From: Salinivirgaceae bacterium
GTDB lineage: Bacteria > Bacteroidota > Bacteroidia > Bacteroidales > SZUA-534
Assembly (NCBI GenBank): GCA_017617355.1
Contig: JAFZWI010000018.1
Location: 1 to 58,273 of the forward strand
Direction: 5' to 3'
Length of the DNA: 58,273 nt
Positions 17,433 through 25,358 of the stretch are shown piece after piece (the first letter of the stretch is position 1; every line of letters starts with the position of its first letter). A program made the translations under genes and the position numbers. Under the pieces are notes generated by a model. The model was not told the origin of the DNA. It made no database searches and saw only the letters and a list, made by a program, of their open reading frames with translations.

Positions 17433-18224
17433 ATGCTTTACATTAATTGGCAACCGTCACCTGAGATATTCGACCTCGGCTTTATAGCGCCGCGCTGGTA
17501 TGGACTATTGTTCGCTGCCGGCTTTGTATTGGGCTATTATCTGATGAAATACATTGTCAAACGCGAAGGCGCGAAGCTCGAATTCGACACTTGTCTTATG
17601 TACATTTTCATTGGTACGTTGGTTGGTGCGCGCTTGGGGCACTGTCTGTTCTACGAGCCAGAAATATACCTGCATAACCCATTGGCAATCTTAAAGATAT
17701 GGGAGGGAGGTCTTGCCAGTCATGGTGCCGGAATTGGAATGTTCGTCGCGCTTTGGCTCTTCATCCGCAAATACAAAACCGACACGCTTTGGCTTTTCGA
17801 CCGACTTGTGATAATGATTGCCTTGGGCGGCTTCTTCATCCGCATGGGCAATCTTATGAACTCCGAGATTGTTGGTCGTCCCACAAACGTGGCATGGGGC
17901 TTTGTGTTCCGCAATTTAGGCGAGGATTTTCCTCGTCATCCAGCGCAACTCTACGAGTCAATAGCCTATTTGTCAATGGGTTTACTTATGCTGTGGCTCT
18001 TTTTCCGAACCAAGGCGGCAACCTACAAAGGTCTGCTTTTTGGTTTAGGAATGGTGCTTATATTTGCATTCCGCTTCTTTATTGAGTTCACCAAAGACGT
18101 TCAGGTCGATTTTGAACGTTCGATGACACTCGATATGGGGCAGTGGCTCAGCATTCCGTTTGTAGTGCTCGGCCTGATTTTCATCATTTTATCAGTAAAA
18201 AAACACAAATATGTTGAAAAATAG
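17433..18224 (+). CDS. lgt: Prolipoprotein diacylglyceryl transferase
   Basis: Lgt moves diacylglyceryl from phosphatidylglycerol to the lipobox Cys of prolipoproteins in the inner membrane, the first step of lipoprotein maturation. The protein is 263 residues with seven hydrophobic segments. The signature block FIRMGNLMNSEIVGRPTN contains the Arg, Asn and Glu residues essential in E. coli Lgt. GGLASHGAGIG and HPAQLYES are also conserved. The stop overlaps the next gene, a lipoprotein, by 14 bases, so the enzyme is translationally coupled to one of its probable substrates. Confidence 0.98.
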   Translation: MLYINWQPSPEIFDLGFIAPRWYGLLFAAGFVLGYYLMKYIVKREGAKLEFDTCLMYIFIGTLVGARLGHCLFYEPEIYLHNPLAILKIWEGGLASHGAGIGMFVALWLFIRKYKTDTLWLFDRLVIMIALGGFFIRMGNLMNSEIVGRPTNVAWGFVFRNLGEDFPRHPAQLYESIAYLSMGLLMLWLFFRTKAATYKGLLFGLGMVLIFAFRFFIEFTKDVQVDFERSMTLDMGQWLSIPFVVLGLIFIILSVKKHKYVEK

Positions 18225-18801
18225 AGTTTTGACACTTGCCGTATGCGCCGCCCTGCTGACCTCTTGCGACAAAGGCATCGACGCCGATTACATAACTCCG
18301 GGCGAATATCTGCCGGCCTATCCGGGCTCGTACTGGGACTACAGCGACGGAACACGCGTCCGCGCTACCGATTATGAGCTACACAACTACCGCGCTTCAA
18401 CCACTTCGCCCGGCTATACCGATGAATGCTACGTGCCCGTTTGGGACGGCCATTACCTCTACAAATACAGCATCTACCAACAGTCGCCCATTTATCCGTT
18501 GCGCAAGTTGCTAACTGGCTCAGGCACATCAACTTGGATAGTAGAGGAGAACAACAACGTTAAAATCAAACGGCATGAGGTGCATTTGGATTCACTTGTC
18601 ATTGCGGCGCTTGACACAGTATTCCACGATGTATGCCAAGTAACTGAATATCAGGAGACTCTCGATTTTACAGACTATTGGAACATTCGCGAATACTATG
18701 CGCTGAACGTCGGGCTTATCAGGGTTGAAGTCAAAAATCCGTACGACACGGCGACTTTTGTTGTGCAGAAAGAAATACGGGCATATCATATAAATAATTG
18801 A
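18211..18801 (+). CDS. Hypothetical lipoprotein
   Basis: A 196-residue protein with a clear lipoprotein signal (MLKNRVLTLAVCAALLTSC; lipobox LTSC). The mature part begins DKGIDADYITPGEYLPAYPG and looks beta-rich with many Tyr and Trp. No catalytic motif was recognised. It overlaps lgt by 14 bases and its TGA overlaps the ATG of the next gene by one base, so the three are translationally coupled. The acidic residue after the Cys may favour surface export in Bacteroidetes, which is inference. Confidence 0.85.
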   Translation: MLKNRVLTLAVCAALLTSCDKGIDADYITPGEYLPAYPGSYWDYSDGTRVRATDYELHNYRASTTSPGYTDECYVPVWDGHYLYKYSIYQQSPIYPLRKLLTGSGTSTWIVEENNNVKIKRHEVHLDSLVIAALDTVFHDVCQVTEYQETLDFTDYWNIREYYALNVGLIRVEVKNPYDTATFVVQKEIRAYHINN

Positions 18802-19369
18802 TGTTCAAGCATTTTCCGTTTTGGTATTCTGATGCGGTTGAATTATACAATTCCGAAAACCTGAAACTGCCTGATGCGGAAAAGCAAATAGCCGAAACTT
18901 TAAATCTGCAAACAGAACACAATCAATATATTATATCTAATAAGTTAAAGTTGTTCTTTATACCAGCGCGACTTGATTTTATAGTCAAAGGCGAGCCGTT
19001 CAAAACCGTTGTCGAATATAAGTTCCGACTGGTAAATCCTGCATTCATATTGTTCATTTCAGTCTTGTAGCACTACTTATCGGCATAAACAACTGGAAAA
19101 CAACATCGTACATACTTTTAGGCATAGCCATACTGTCATATTTCCTTACAATAGCGGTTCAAAACTCGTTCATCAGGCGAAAGATAGAGGAAGCTATTTG
19201 TCTTCCGCAGTTCGAGGGCAGCGCCGAAACGCTTCATAATCAAATGATTAATATGGGTGATATTGACATTTGTCCGGCTTGTGGAGCACCAAGAACGGCT
19301 GGAGTTTCCGTTTGTCAAAATTGTGGAATAAAATTGCCTGTCAAGGTGTACCATAATAATGTTAAATGA
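18801..19369 (+). pseudogene. Frameshifted zinc-ribbon membrane protein
   Basis: The frame from ATG 18801 runs to TAG 19068-19070 and ends in a hydrophobic stretch (NPAFILFISVL). A different frame takes over at about 19045-19066 (SLVALLIGINNW) and continues to TGA 19367-19369. It encodes a second membrane segment (YILLGIAILSYFLTIAV) and a CPAC-x10-CQNC zinc ribbon near the C-terminus. Read together they make one coherent protein of about 189 residues: soluble N-terminus, two membrane segments, cytoplasmic zinc ribbon. No standard slippery heptamer is present, so a true indel or an assembly error is more likely than programmed frameshifting. The family is not recognised. Confidence 0.65.
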
Positions 19370-19420
19370 TAAATTTACGGAAGCAAAAAACAAACGTGTT
19401 AAAATCTTATATTTAAGAAT

Positions 19421-19921
19421 ATGAGAAAGATAGCAGCAAATCTGATTTTTCCGTGCGACGGTAAAATCATCAAATTCGGTCATGTGATTGTTGACGATGA
19501 CGGCACAATAGTCGATGTGGTTGATACCGGCGGCAAATTGGTCGAGGAGGAAGGCCTTGAGTATCACAATGGTGTGCTTGTTCCCGGTTTCCTAATCGAC
19601 GGAACAAACGCCAGTACTACGGAAAAAGACCTTCGCATACGCACCATTTCCGGAGTCCAGAAAGAGATTGTTGATGTCAAAAACATTGAGTATAACACTA
19701 AAGAACCAGTTGTTAATCAGATGTTTAACAGGCAATTGGATAACATGACATTTTCTGACGCACTCTATAAGGCAACCATTGAGCCAGCTACAGTTATTGG
19801 CGAGGCCGAGACGCTGGGTTGTTTCAAAAAAGGAGCCAAACCGGGTGTAGTGCTGCTTTATCCGTTCGATTTTGTGAATGTGAAAATGCGCCACGATACT
19901 CTGTCTAAACGTTTGGTATAA
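19421..19921 (+). CDS. Amidohydrolase-like protein lacking the TIM-barrel core
   Basis: A 166-residue protein. The N-terminal 65 residues (IFPCDGKIIKFGHVIVDDDG ... HNGVLVPGFLIDGTNAS) match the start of amidohydrolases such as Bacteroidetes aminodeoxyfutalosine deaminase, up to the strand where the metal-binding His-x-His should follow. That motif and the whole barrel are missing. The C-terminal part (SDALYKATIEPATVIGEAE, then FKKGAKPGVVLLYPFDF) matches the closing helix and composite beta-domain of the same superfamily. The product would be just the small beta-sandwich made from both ends. The frame is open with a normal ATG, so this may be an old, retained deletion derivative. Catalysis is not expected. 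Confidence 0.6.
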   Translation: MRKIAANLIFPCDGKIIKFGHVIVDDDGTIVDVVDTGGKLVEEEGLEYHNGVLVPGFLIDGTNASTTEKDLRIRTISGVQKEIVDVKNIEYNTKEPVVNQMFNRQLDNMTFSDALYKATIEPATVIGEAETLGCFKKGAKPGVVLLYPFDFVNVKMRHDTLSKRLV

Positions 19922-19937
19922 AGACATTTGTGCGTGT

Positions 19938-19961
19938 AGAGATGCGGCGCGCCACGTCTCT
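19938..19961. repeat. 24-base palindromic intergenic element
   Basis: AGAGATGCGGCG followed by CGCCACGTCTCT is a nearly perfect inverted repeat (G-T pairs at two positions). GTAGAGACG-type palindromes like this are scattered between genes in many bacteria. It may fold in the transcript leading to the glycosyltransferase at 20010. The adjoining ACACCTAACACC motif recurs inverted at about 44947-44980. Confidence 0.5.
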
Positions 19962-20009
19962 GCCGTATTACACAAAACCAATACCCGACACCTAACACCA
20001 AAACCTTGT

Positions 20010-20969
20010 ATGACTCTCGTTGCGCCACTCGATTGGGGATTGGGACACGCAACACGTTGTGTGCCAATAATTAACGAGTGTTTGGCAAAAGGAGAGAAGG
20101 TTATTATCGCAGCCGACGGAGCTGCTGCCGCTTTCCTGAAAAGCGAGTTTCCAAATCTTACACATATTAGGCTTAAAGGCTGGCGGATGCGTTATTTCTG
20201 GCCGCTGCCGCTTACCATTTTTCTGCAACTGCCGTTTTTGGGTATCAGCATCTTGCTCGAACACAGGCGTTTGCAAAGTATTATCAGGCAAAATGGTATC
20301 AGCCGCATTGTTTCCGACAACCGTTACGGCCTTTGGAGCCGCAATGCCGACTGCACCATTATTACTCACCAATTATACATTCAGTTGCCACGCTGGCTAA
20401 AACCTATCGAGAGGCCGCTGCACGCATTTACAGCACGTTTACTGCGCCGTTTCAGCCATATTTGGGTACCAGACTATGCCGATGCCGAAAAGTCGCTATC
20501 GGGCGCGTTATCGCATGGCGGAGCGCTTGATGCCAATGTTGAATATATCGGCCCGCTGTCGCGCTTTACTGCCGATTGTATGAACGAGCCGGCACTGCCT
20601 GTGCCAAATGTTTTGGTTGTGCTTTCAGGGCCGGGACGGCAGAAACAGCGTTTTGCAAAGCTGATTCTGAAGCACCTGAAAGGCACTGCCAAACGCATTT
20701 TAGTGGTGGGAGCGGAGCCTAATCTAAAATATCAAGTAACAGACGGAAACACACTTATAGTCAATCATCTGCCGACACAAGAATTAAATAGTTTACTTCT
20801 GCTGTCGCCGCACGTAATAGCGCGTTCGGGCTATACAACAATTATGGATTTGCACAGACTTGGCCGCCACGCCATATTGTTCCCGACCAAAGGCCAATGG
20901 GAGCAAGAGTATTTACAGGAGTGGATTGAAAAGAAATCGAACAATATGACCGAAAACACATCACGATAA
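20010..20969 (+). CDS. Glycosyltransferase, GT-B fold (MurG/GT28-like)
   Basis: A 319-residue protein opening with LVAPLDWGLGHATRCVPII, a nucleotide-sugar GT-B start similar to MurG/MGD-type enzymes. The C-terminal half has VLVVLSGPGRQKQRF and the donor-binding HVIARSGYTTIMDL, GRHAILFPTKGQWEQEYL region, both typical of GT28 family C-domains. A hydrophobic stretch (PLPLTIFLQLPFLGISILL) suggests membrane association. The acceptor is unknown; an undecaprenyl- or glycolipid-linked product is likely. It may share a pathway with the acyltransferase that follows, though that gene has its own -7 element. Confidence 0.82.
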   Translation: MTLVAPLDWGLGHATRCVPIINECLAKGEKVIIAADGAAAAFLKSEFPNLTHIRLKGWRMRYFWPLPLTIFLQLPFLGISILLEHRRLQSIIRQNGISRIVSDNRYGLWSRNADCTIITHQLYIQLPRWLKPIERPLHAFTARLLRRFSHIWVPDYADAEKSLSGALSHGGALDANVEYIGPLSRFTADCMNEPALPVPNVLVVLSGPGRQKQRFAKLILKHLKGTAKRILVVGAEPNLKYQVTDGNTLIVNHLPTQELNSLLLLSPHVIARSGYTTIMDLHRLGRHAILFPTKGQWEQEYLQEWIEKKSNNMTENTSR

Positions 20970-20982
20970 AAACAAAGATTTT

Positions 20983-20990
20983 TACCTTTG
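20983..20990 (+). promoter_or_regulatory. -7 promoter element before acyltransferase gene
   Basis: TACCTTTG lies 19 bases before the ATG at 21010 and fits TAnnTTTG. A -33 TTG at the expected distance is not seen. Confidence 0.5.
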
Positions 20991-21009
20991 CACAATATAT
21001 CAGGCAATT

Positions 21010-22356
21010 ATGAGCAAACCTATACAAGACTTCTCATTTGGCTATTTTCTGTTGAAAAACTATTCGAAATTTTTCATCCGGAAATTCTATAAAACGACAA
21101 CCGTCATTGGGTTGGAGAACATTCCCGAGGGCTCGCCGGTCATAATAACGCCCAACCACCAGAACACGCTTATGGACGCCTTGTGCATCATCTACAATGT
21201 GCACAACCGGGCTGTGTTTATGGCTCGCGCCGATATTTTCGGTAAATCAAAACTGATAACCAATACTTTGCGGTTTTTGAAAATTCTGCCTCTTTATCGC
21301 ATCCGCGACGGCGTGAAACAACTCAAAAACAACGACACATCGTTTGAGGAGGCCGTTGGCGTGCTTGAGGACCGTCAGAAGCTGGTTGTGTTGCCCGAGG
21401 GAAGCCACTTAGGTGAGCGCCGCTTGCGTCAGTTGAAGAAGGGTGTGGCCCGCATCGCCTTTATGGCCGAGGAACGCAACAATTTCGAACTCGGACTGCA
21501 AATTGTGCCCGCAGGACTAGACTATTCGCACTACATCAATTTTGGCGCGCGGTTTATGGTTCAGTATGGAAAGCCTATTAAAGTGCTTGACTACAAGGAG
21601 TTATACCAAGAGAACCCTCAGCGCGCAATGGCCGCACTTATGGACGACATCCGCAACGCCATTAAGCCGCTGATGCTCAACCTTGACAACGAGGCTGAAT
21701 ATGAGGCCCTTGAGACGATAAACAACATCTATATCAACGATTTATACAACGGACAACAGCACAAGCGCAAGTTCAAACAACAACAGATACTTGAAGAATC
21801 ACAGCAGATGGGCGAGAAGTTGCTCAAGTTTGCTGAAACAGCCTCGCCGTTGTATGCCGACACTCGCCTTTGGGCATTGGATTTCAAGGCTTTGCTAAAA
21901 AAACTCGACTTGCGTTACTGGGCTGTGGCTCACGACCATTATTCAGTCGCCGGAATAGCAGTCAACAGGCTGTTGCAAGTCATCTGCCTGCCGTTTTTCG
22001 CTGTCGGCTATCTTACAAACATTCTTCCGTTCTGGCTTCCCGTGCGGCTCACAAGCGGCATCAAAGACCCGCAGTTCCTCAGTTCGGTGCGGTTTGTCAT
22101 TTCGGTGGTTACATTCACGCTTTTCTATCTTATCTATTTGATAGTAATGCTGATAGCGATGCCGAAATTCTGGATGGCGTTAGTGGCGTCGGTGGCTATC
22201 CCGTATTTGGGAATGGTGGCTTTCCGCTACTATGTATGGTTCAAAAAGACGACGGCCAAAGCGCGTGTCAACCGCTTCTGTCGCAAAAAGAACGCCGACT
22301 GGCTCAAACTTATCAGTTGCCGCGACAATGTCCTGAAAGTTGTAAAGGAATTGTAA
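21010..22356 (+). CDS. PlsC-like glycerolipid acyltransferase with C-terminal membrane domain
   Basis: A 448-residue protein. The acyltransferase domain (about 25-230) shows NHQNTLMDAL, with five residues between His and Asp instead of the usual four (HX4D). It also shows VVLPEGSHLGERRL as the glycerolipid-binding block. Yeast Gat-type enzymes also have five spacers. Two to three hydrophobic segments follow at about 318-400, and the C-terminus is basic. Likely role: transfer of acyl groups to glycerol-3-phosphate or lysophosphatidate in membrane lipid synthesis. Substrate choice is not deducible. Confidence 0.85.
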   Translation: MSKPIQDFSFGYFLLKNYSKFFIRKFYKTTTVIGLENIPEGSPVIITPNHQNTLMDALCIIYNVHNRAVFMARADIFGKSKLITNTLRFLKILPLYRIRDGVKQLKNNDTSFEEAVGVLEDRQKLVVLPEGSHLGERRLRQLKKGVARIAFMAEERNNFELGLQIVPAGLDYSHYINFGARFMVQYGKPIKVLDYKELYQENPQRAMAALMDDIRNAIKPLMLNLDNEAEYEALETINNIYINDLYNGQQHKRKFKQQQILEESQQMGEKLLKFAETASPLYADTRLWALDFKALLKKLDLRYWAVAHDHYSVAGIAVNRLLQVICLPFFAVGYLTNILPFWLPVRLTSGIKDPQFLSSVRFVISVVTFTLFYLIYLIVMLIAMPKFWMALVASVAIPYLGMVAFRYYVWFKKTTAKARVNRFCRKKNADWLKLISCRDNVLKVVKEL

Positions 22357-22410
22357 CACGATGATAATCCGCAATATACGTTAATTTGCGGTAAAATCGG
22401 TTTAAGATAA

Positions 22411-22446
22411 ATGGCTCATTCAGGTTACTGATGAGCCATTATTTTT
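22411..22446. terminator. Bidirectional terminator between acyltransferase gene and map
   Basis: ATGGCTCAT (22411-22419) pairs with ATGAGCCAT (22431-22439). T residues follow on both strands. It sits between convergent genes and touches the map stop codon. Confidence 0.85.
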
Positions 22447-23215
22447 TCGGGTATTCTCCGTGAATGTCGGTAAGCACCTCGAAGCCTGTTTCGGTAACCA
22501 AAATGGTATGCTCATACTGCGCCGACAGTTTGCCGTCAATAGTGCGGGCTGTCCAACCGTCGTTTTTGTCGATAACCACACGCGCCTTGCCTTGGTTTAT
22601 CATCGGCTCAATGGTGAAAATCATTCCGGGGCGCATTATTGCTCCTGAATTGCGGCGTGCTATATGGTCAACCTGCGGCTCTTCGTGAAATTCAACACCA
22701 ACTCCGTGTCCGCAGAACTCCCAAACCACCGAGTAGCCTTTCATCTGCGCGTATCGGGCTATAAAAAAGCCGATGTTGCCGAAAGTGTTTTTCGGGCGAA
22801 CTTGCTCAATACCCAGGTCGAGGCAGTGCTTAGTGGCGTCGAGAAGCCGCTGCGCCTCATCCGAAACTTGTCCGACTGTGTACATTCGGCTGGTGTCGCC
22901 ATAGTAGCCATTCAGAATAGTTGTAACATCAATGTTGACAATATCGCCGTCTTTCAGAATGGTGTCGGGCGAGGGAATGCCGTGACAGACAACATTATTG
23001 GGCGATATGCAGCAGTATTTCGGGAAATCGCCATAGCCCTTGCAAGCTGATATGGCGCCATTCTTTACAATGAAGTCATTTATCAGATTATCAAGATATT
23101 CAGTGCTTACACCGGCCTTGACGTATGGCTCAATGAAATCGAGCGATTCGGCGGCAACCCTTGAGCTCTTGCGGATACCGTCAATCTGTTCGGGAGTTTT
23201 AATTAAAATAGGCAT
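22439..23215 (-). CDS. map: Methionine aminopeptidase type I
   Basis: Map removes the initiator Met from nascent proteins with small second residues, using a dinuclear metal centre. The protein is 258 residues, normal for type Ia. Metal ligands are visible in order: Asp in GDIVNIDVTT, Asp in GYYGDTSRMYTVG, His in WEFCGHGVG, Glu in IFTIEPM and Glu in AQYEHTILVTE. The gene stands alone, leftward, between two rightward units; in many bacteria it lies in a ribosomal-protein operon, so this position is less common. Confidence 0.98.
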   Translation of the reverse strand: MPILIKTPEQIDGIRKSSRVAAESLDFIEPYVKAGVSTEYLDNLINDFIVKNGAISACKGYGDFPKYCCISPNNVVCHGIPSPDTILKDGDIVNIDVTTILNGYYGDTSRMYTVGQVSDEAQRLLDATKHCLDLGIEQVRPKNTFGNIGFFIARYAQMKGYSVVWEFCGHGVGVEFHEEPQVDHIARRNSGAIMRPGMIFTIEPMINQGKARVVIDKNDGWTARTIDGKLSAQYEHTILVTETGFEVLTDIHGEYPKK

Positions 23216-23378
23216 TGTATGTTGTTTTTATGTTTCCCTTCGAAAAGCGCTGCAAATTTGCGCTATTTATTTTAAACTTCGAACTAAAATCCGTTGTGAG
23301 GCTGCAACCATTTTATTTTTAATTATAACTTAGAGTCATTAAATTTGAACCTGTCTGAATAACTAAAACTGAAGAATT

Positions 23379-24668
23379 ATGGAAATAACCATTATCTGTA
23401 TCGGTCTTCTATACTTTTTATCACATTATCTAACAGTAGTTTATCAGAAGACGCGCATCCCTGATGTGTTGATTCTCATTATTATAGGCATTCTCATAGG
23501 TCCGGTTTTTCATCTGGCGTCAGTTGAGGATTTGGGAGTGTTGGGGCAGCTGTTCACATCTTTGGCTCTGATTATCATCTTGTTTGAGGGCGGACTCAAC
23601 ATGGAGCTGGCCAACATCTGGGGCTCGATGCGCACGGCCGCCAAGCTCACAGTAAGCTTCTTCTTCATAACAGCGATAATAGCGGGTGTGCTACTTCATT
23701 TTGTGATGCACTACTCATGGCTGCTGTCGTTCATTGCCGGATTCATAATGGGCGGCACGTCATCGGCGGTGGTTCTGCCTATGATTAGCCTTCTGCACAT
23801 GAACAAGAAGCCGGGCACAATACTGGTTCTTGAGTCAGCGCTTACCGATGTGCTGTGTATCGTGTTTGTAATCAGTTTTTTAGGAAGTTATTCAACAGGC
23901 ATTGTTGAGCCGGGTAAAATCATCGGCTCGCTCATCTCGTCACTTGTCCTGGCATCGGCTTTGGGCGTTGGCGCTGGCTACATTTGGCTGCGACTGATGA
24001 ACTGGATAAAGACTTTTCCGAACACACAGTTCACCACGTTCGCATTTATGTTCATTGTTTATGGTTTGGCCGAATATTTCGGGTTCAGCGGTGCGATTTC
24101 GGCGCTGGCATTCGGCATTGTGCTTGGTAACTACAGCAAAATTCCATTGCCGATGAAATTCAAAGACCAACTGCCGGACGGCATTATCACTGAATTGGAG
24201 CGCAAGCTATACAGCGAGATAGTGTTCTTGCTGAAAATCTACTTCTTTGTTTATCTGGGCATGTCCATTCCGTTTGAATCGTCAAGATTCTTCATCATAG
24301 CTATGATGCTTGTTGGAGTCATCTATATAGCCCGTTTGCTTGCCACACGCTTGCTTGTTCGCGAGCAGGACATCACTTGGGAGGACAAGTCGATAATTTC
24401 GGCAATGGTGCCCAAAGGATTGGCTGCCGCCGTATTGGCCGGTCTGCCGCTTCACTATGGTATTCCTGAAGGAGCAGAGATTCAGATAATTGTGTATAAC
24501 GTGGTGTTTATAAGTATTTTAGTAACATCAATACTGATACCTCTCATCCGCACGCACTTCATAAGCAGGTTCTATTTTATGTTTTTCAAGCCAAGGGTTA
24601 TTCCTATAATCGGCAAAGAAAAAGGAGAGAAGCCTGCCGAAGAAGCACCAAGTACAACTGATAACTAA
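23379..24668 (+). CDS. Cation:proton antiporter (CPA family)
   Basis: A 429-residue membrane protein with about twelve hydrophobic segments, typical of Na+/H+ and K+/H+ exchangers. Recognisable blocks are RIPDVLILIIIGILIGP, FEGGLNM and MGGTSSAVVLP, then ESALTDVLC (the position of the conserved acidic residue) and a late SAMVPKGLAAAVLAGLPL. No RCK/TrkA domain is attached; the C-terminus is a short charged tail. The ion preference cannot be told. It precedes the YgjV-GNAT gene by 15 bases and is likely cotranscribed with it. Confidence 0.93.
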   Translation: MEITIICIGLLYFLSHYLTVVYQKTRIPDVLILIIIGILIGPVFHLASVEDLGVLGQLFTSLALIIILFEGGLNMELANIWGSMRTAAKLTVSFFFITAIIAGVLLHFVMHYSWLLSFIAGFIMGGTSSAVVLPMISLLHMNKKPGTILVLESALTDVLCIVFVISFLGSYSTGIVEPGKIIGSLISSLVLASALGVGAGYIWLRLMNWIKTFPNTQFTTFAFMFIVYGLAEYFGFSGAISALAFGIVLGNYSKIPLPMKFKDQLPDGIITELERKLYSEIVFLLKIYFFVYLGMSIPFESSRFFIIAMMLVGVIYIARLLATRLLVREQDITWEDKSIISAMVPKGLAAAVLAGLPLHYGIPEGAEIQIIVYNVVFISILVTSILIPLIRTHFISRFYFMFFKPRVIPIIGKEKGEKPAEEAPSTTDN

Positions 24669-24683
24669 TTAAAATAAAACGAT

Positions 24684-25316
24684 ATGAGTTACATTATTGA
24701 AGGCATAGGTTACGCGGCATCGGTGGTGTTGTTGCTGGCAATGCTGATGACATCTGTCGTTAAGTTACGGATTATCAACACATTGGGTTGTATTTTATTT
24801 GTCATTTACGCTTTGCTGATAAAATCGTACCCGGTAGCTCTGATGAACACGGCCATAGCTTGCGTCAATATTGTTTTCCTTATCAGGATTCGTACACAGG
24901 AAAGCAAACTTAAAATATTGAGATTCAATGGTGTAGAAGAACTTATACATATGTTTGTCGATAAATACAAACCTGACATCACTACAATGTTTCCTGAGTA
25001 CACGCAAACCGACAAGCATTATTCGTGTTCTTTTCTGGTGATGCGTAACATGGAAATGGCGGGTGTTTTTATCGCCCACGACGAAGGCAACGGTAACCTG
25101 ATTGTCGAGCTCGACTATGTTATTCCGGCCTATCGCGACTGCCTGATTGGCGATTTTGTGTTCAATAAAAGCCGCAACATATTTAAAGAATTGAAATGCA
25201 AAAAGATAACAGAGATATCGGGCAGCCCCCGACATTCAAAATATCTGAAGAAAATGGGCTTTAAGGAAATATCGTCGGAGGCTGGAATCAAAGTCTTCGA
25301 ATTGGACATCGAATAA
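24684..25316 (+). CDS. YgjV-like membrane domain fused to GNAT-like domain
   Basis: A 210-residue protein. The N-terminal 75 residues have three hydrophobic segments (GIGYAASVVLLLAMLMTSVV, then NTLGCILFVIYALLI, then MNTAIACVNIVFLIRI) with the YgjV inner-membrane pattern. The C-terminal 130 residues look like an N-acetyltransferase fold: LIVELDYVIPAYRDCLIGDF resembles the acetyl-CoA loop, and SPRHSKYLKKMGFKE resembles the GNAT end. The acceptor is unknown. It follows the antiporter by 15 bases. Confidence 0.75.
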   Translation: MSYIIEGIGYAASVVLLLAMLMTSVVKLRIINTLGCILFVIYALLIKSYPVALMNTAIACVNIVFLIRIRTQESKLKILRFNGVEELIHMFVDKYKPDITTMFPEYTQTDKHYSCSFLVMRNMEMAGVFIAHDEGNGNLIVELDYVIPAYRDCLIGDFVFNKSRNIFKELKCKKITEISGSPRHSKYLKKMGFKEISSEAGIKVFELDIE

Positions 25317-25358
25317 AACGATTCTTATATCGACCAAAACATCCAGCAACAGAAAAAG

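Noticed and set aside
18801-19369. Programmed ribosomal frameshift
   Set aside because: No slippery heptamer of the X XXY YYZ type and no clear stimulatory hairpin near the frame change; mutation or assembly error is simpler.
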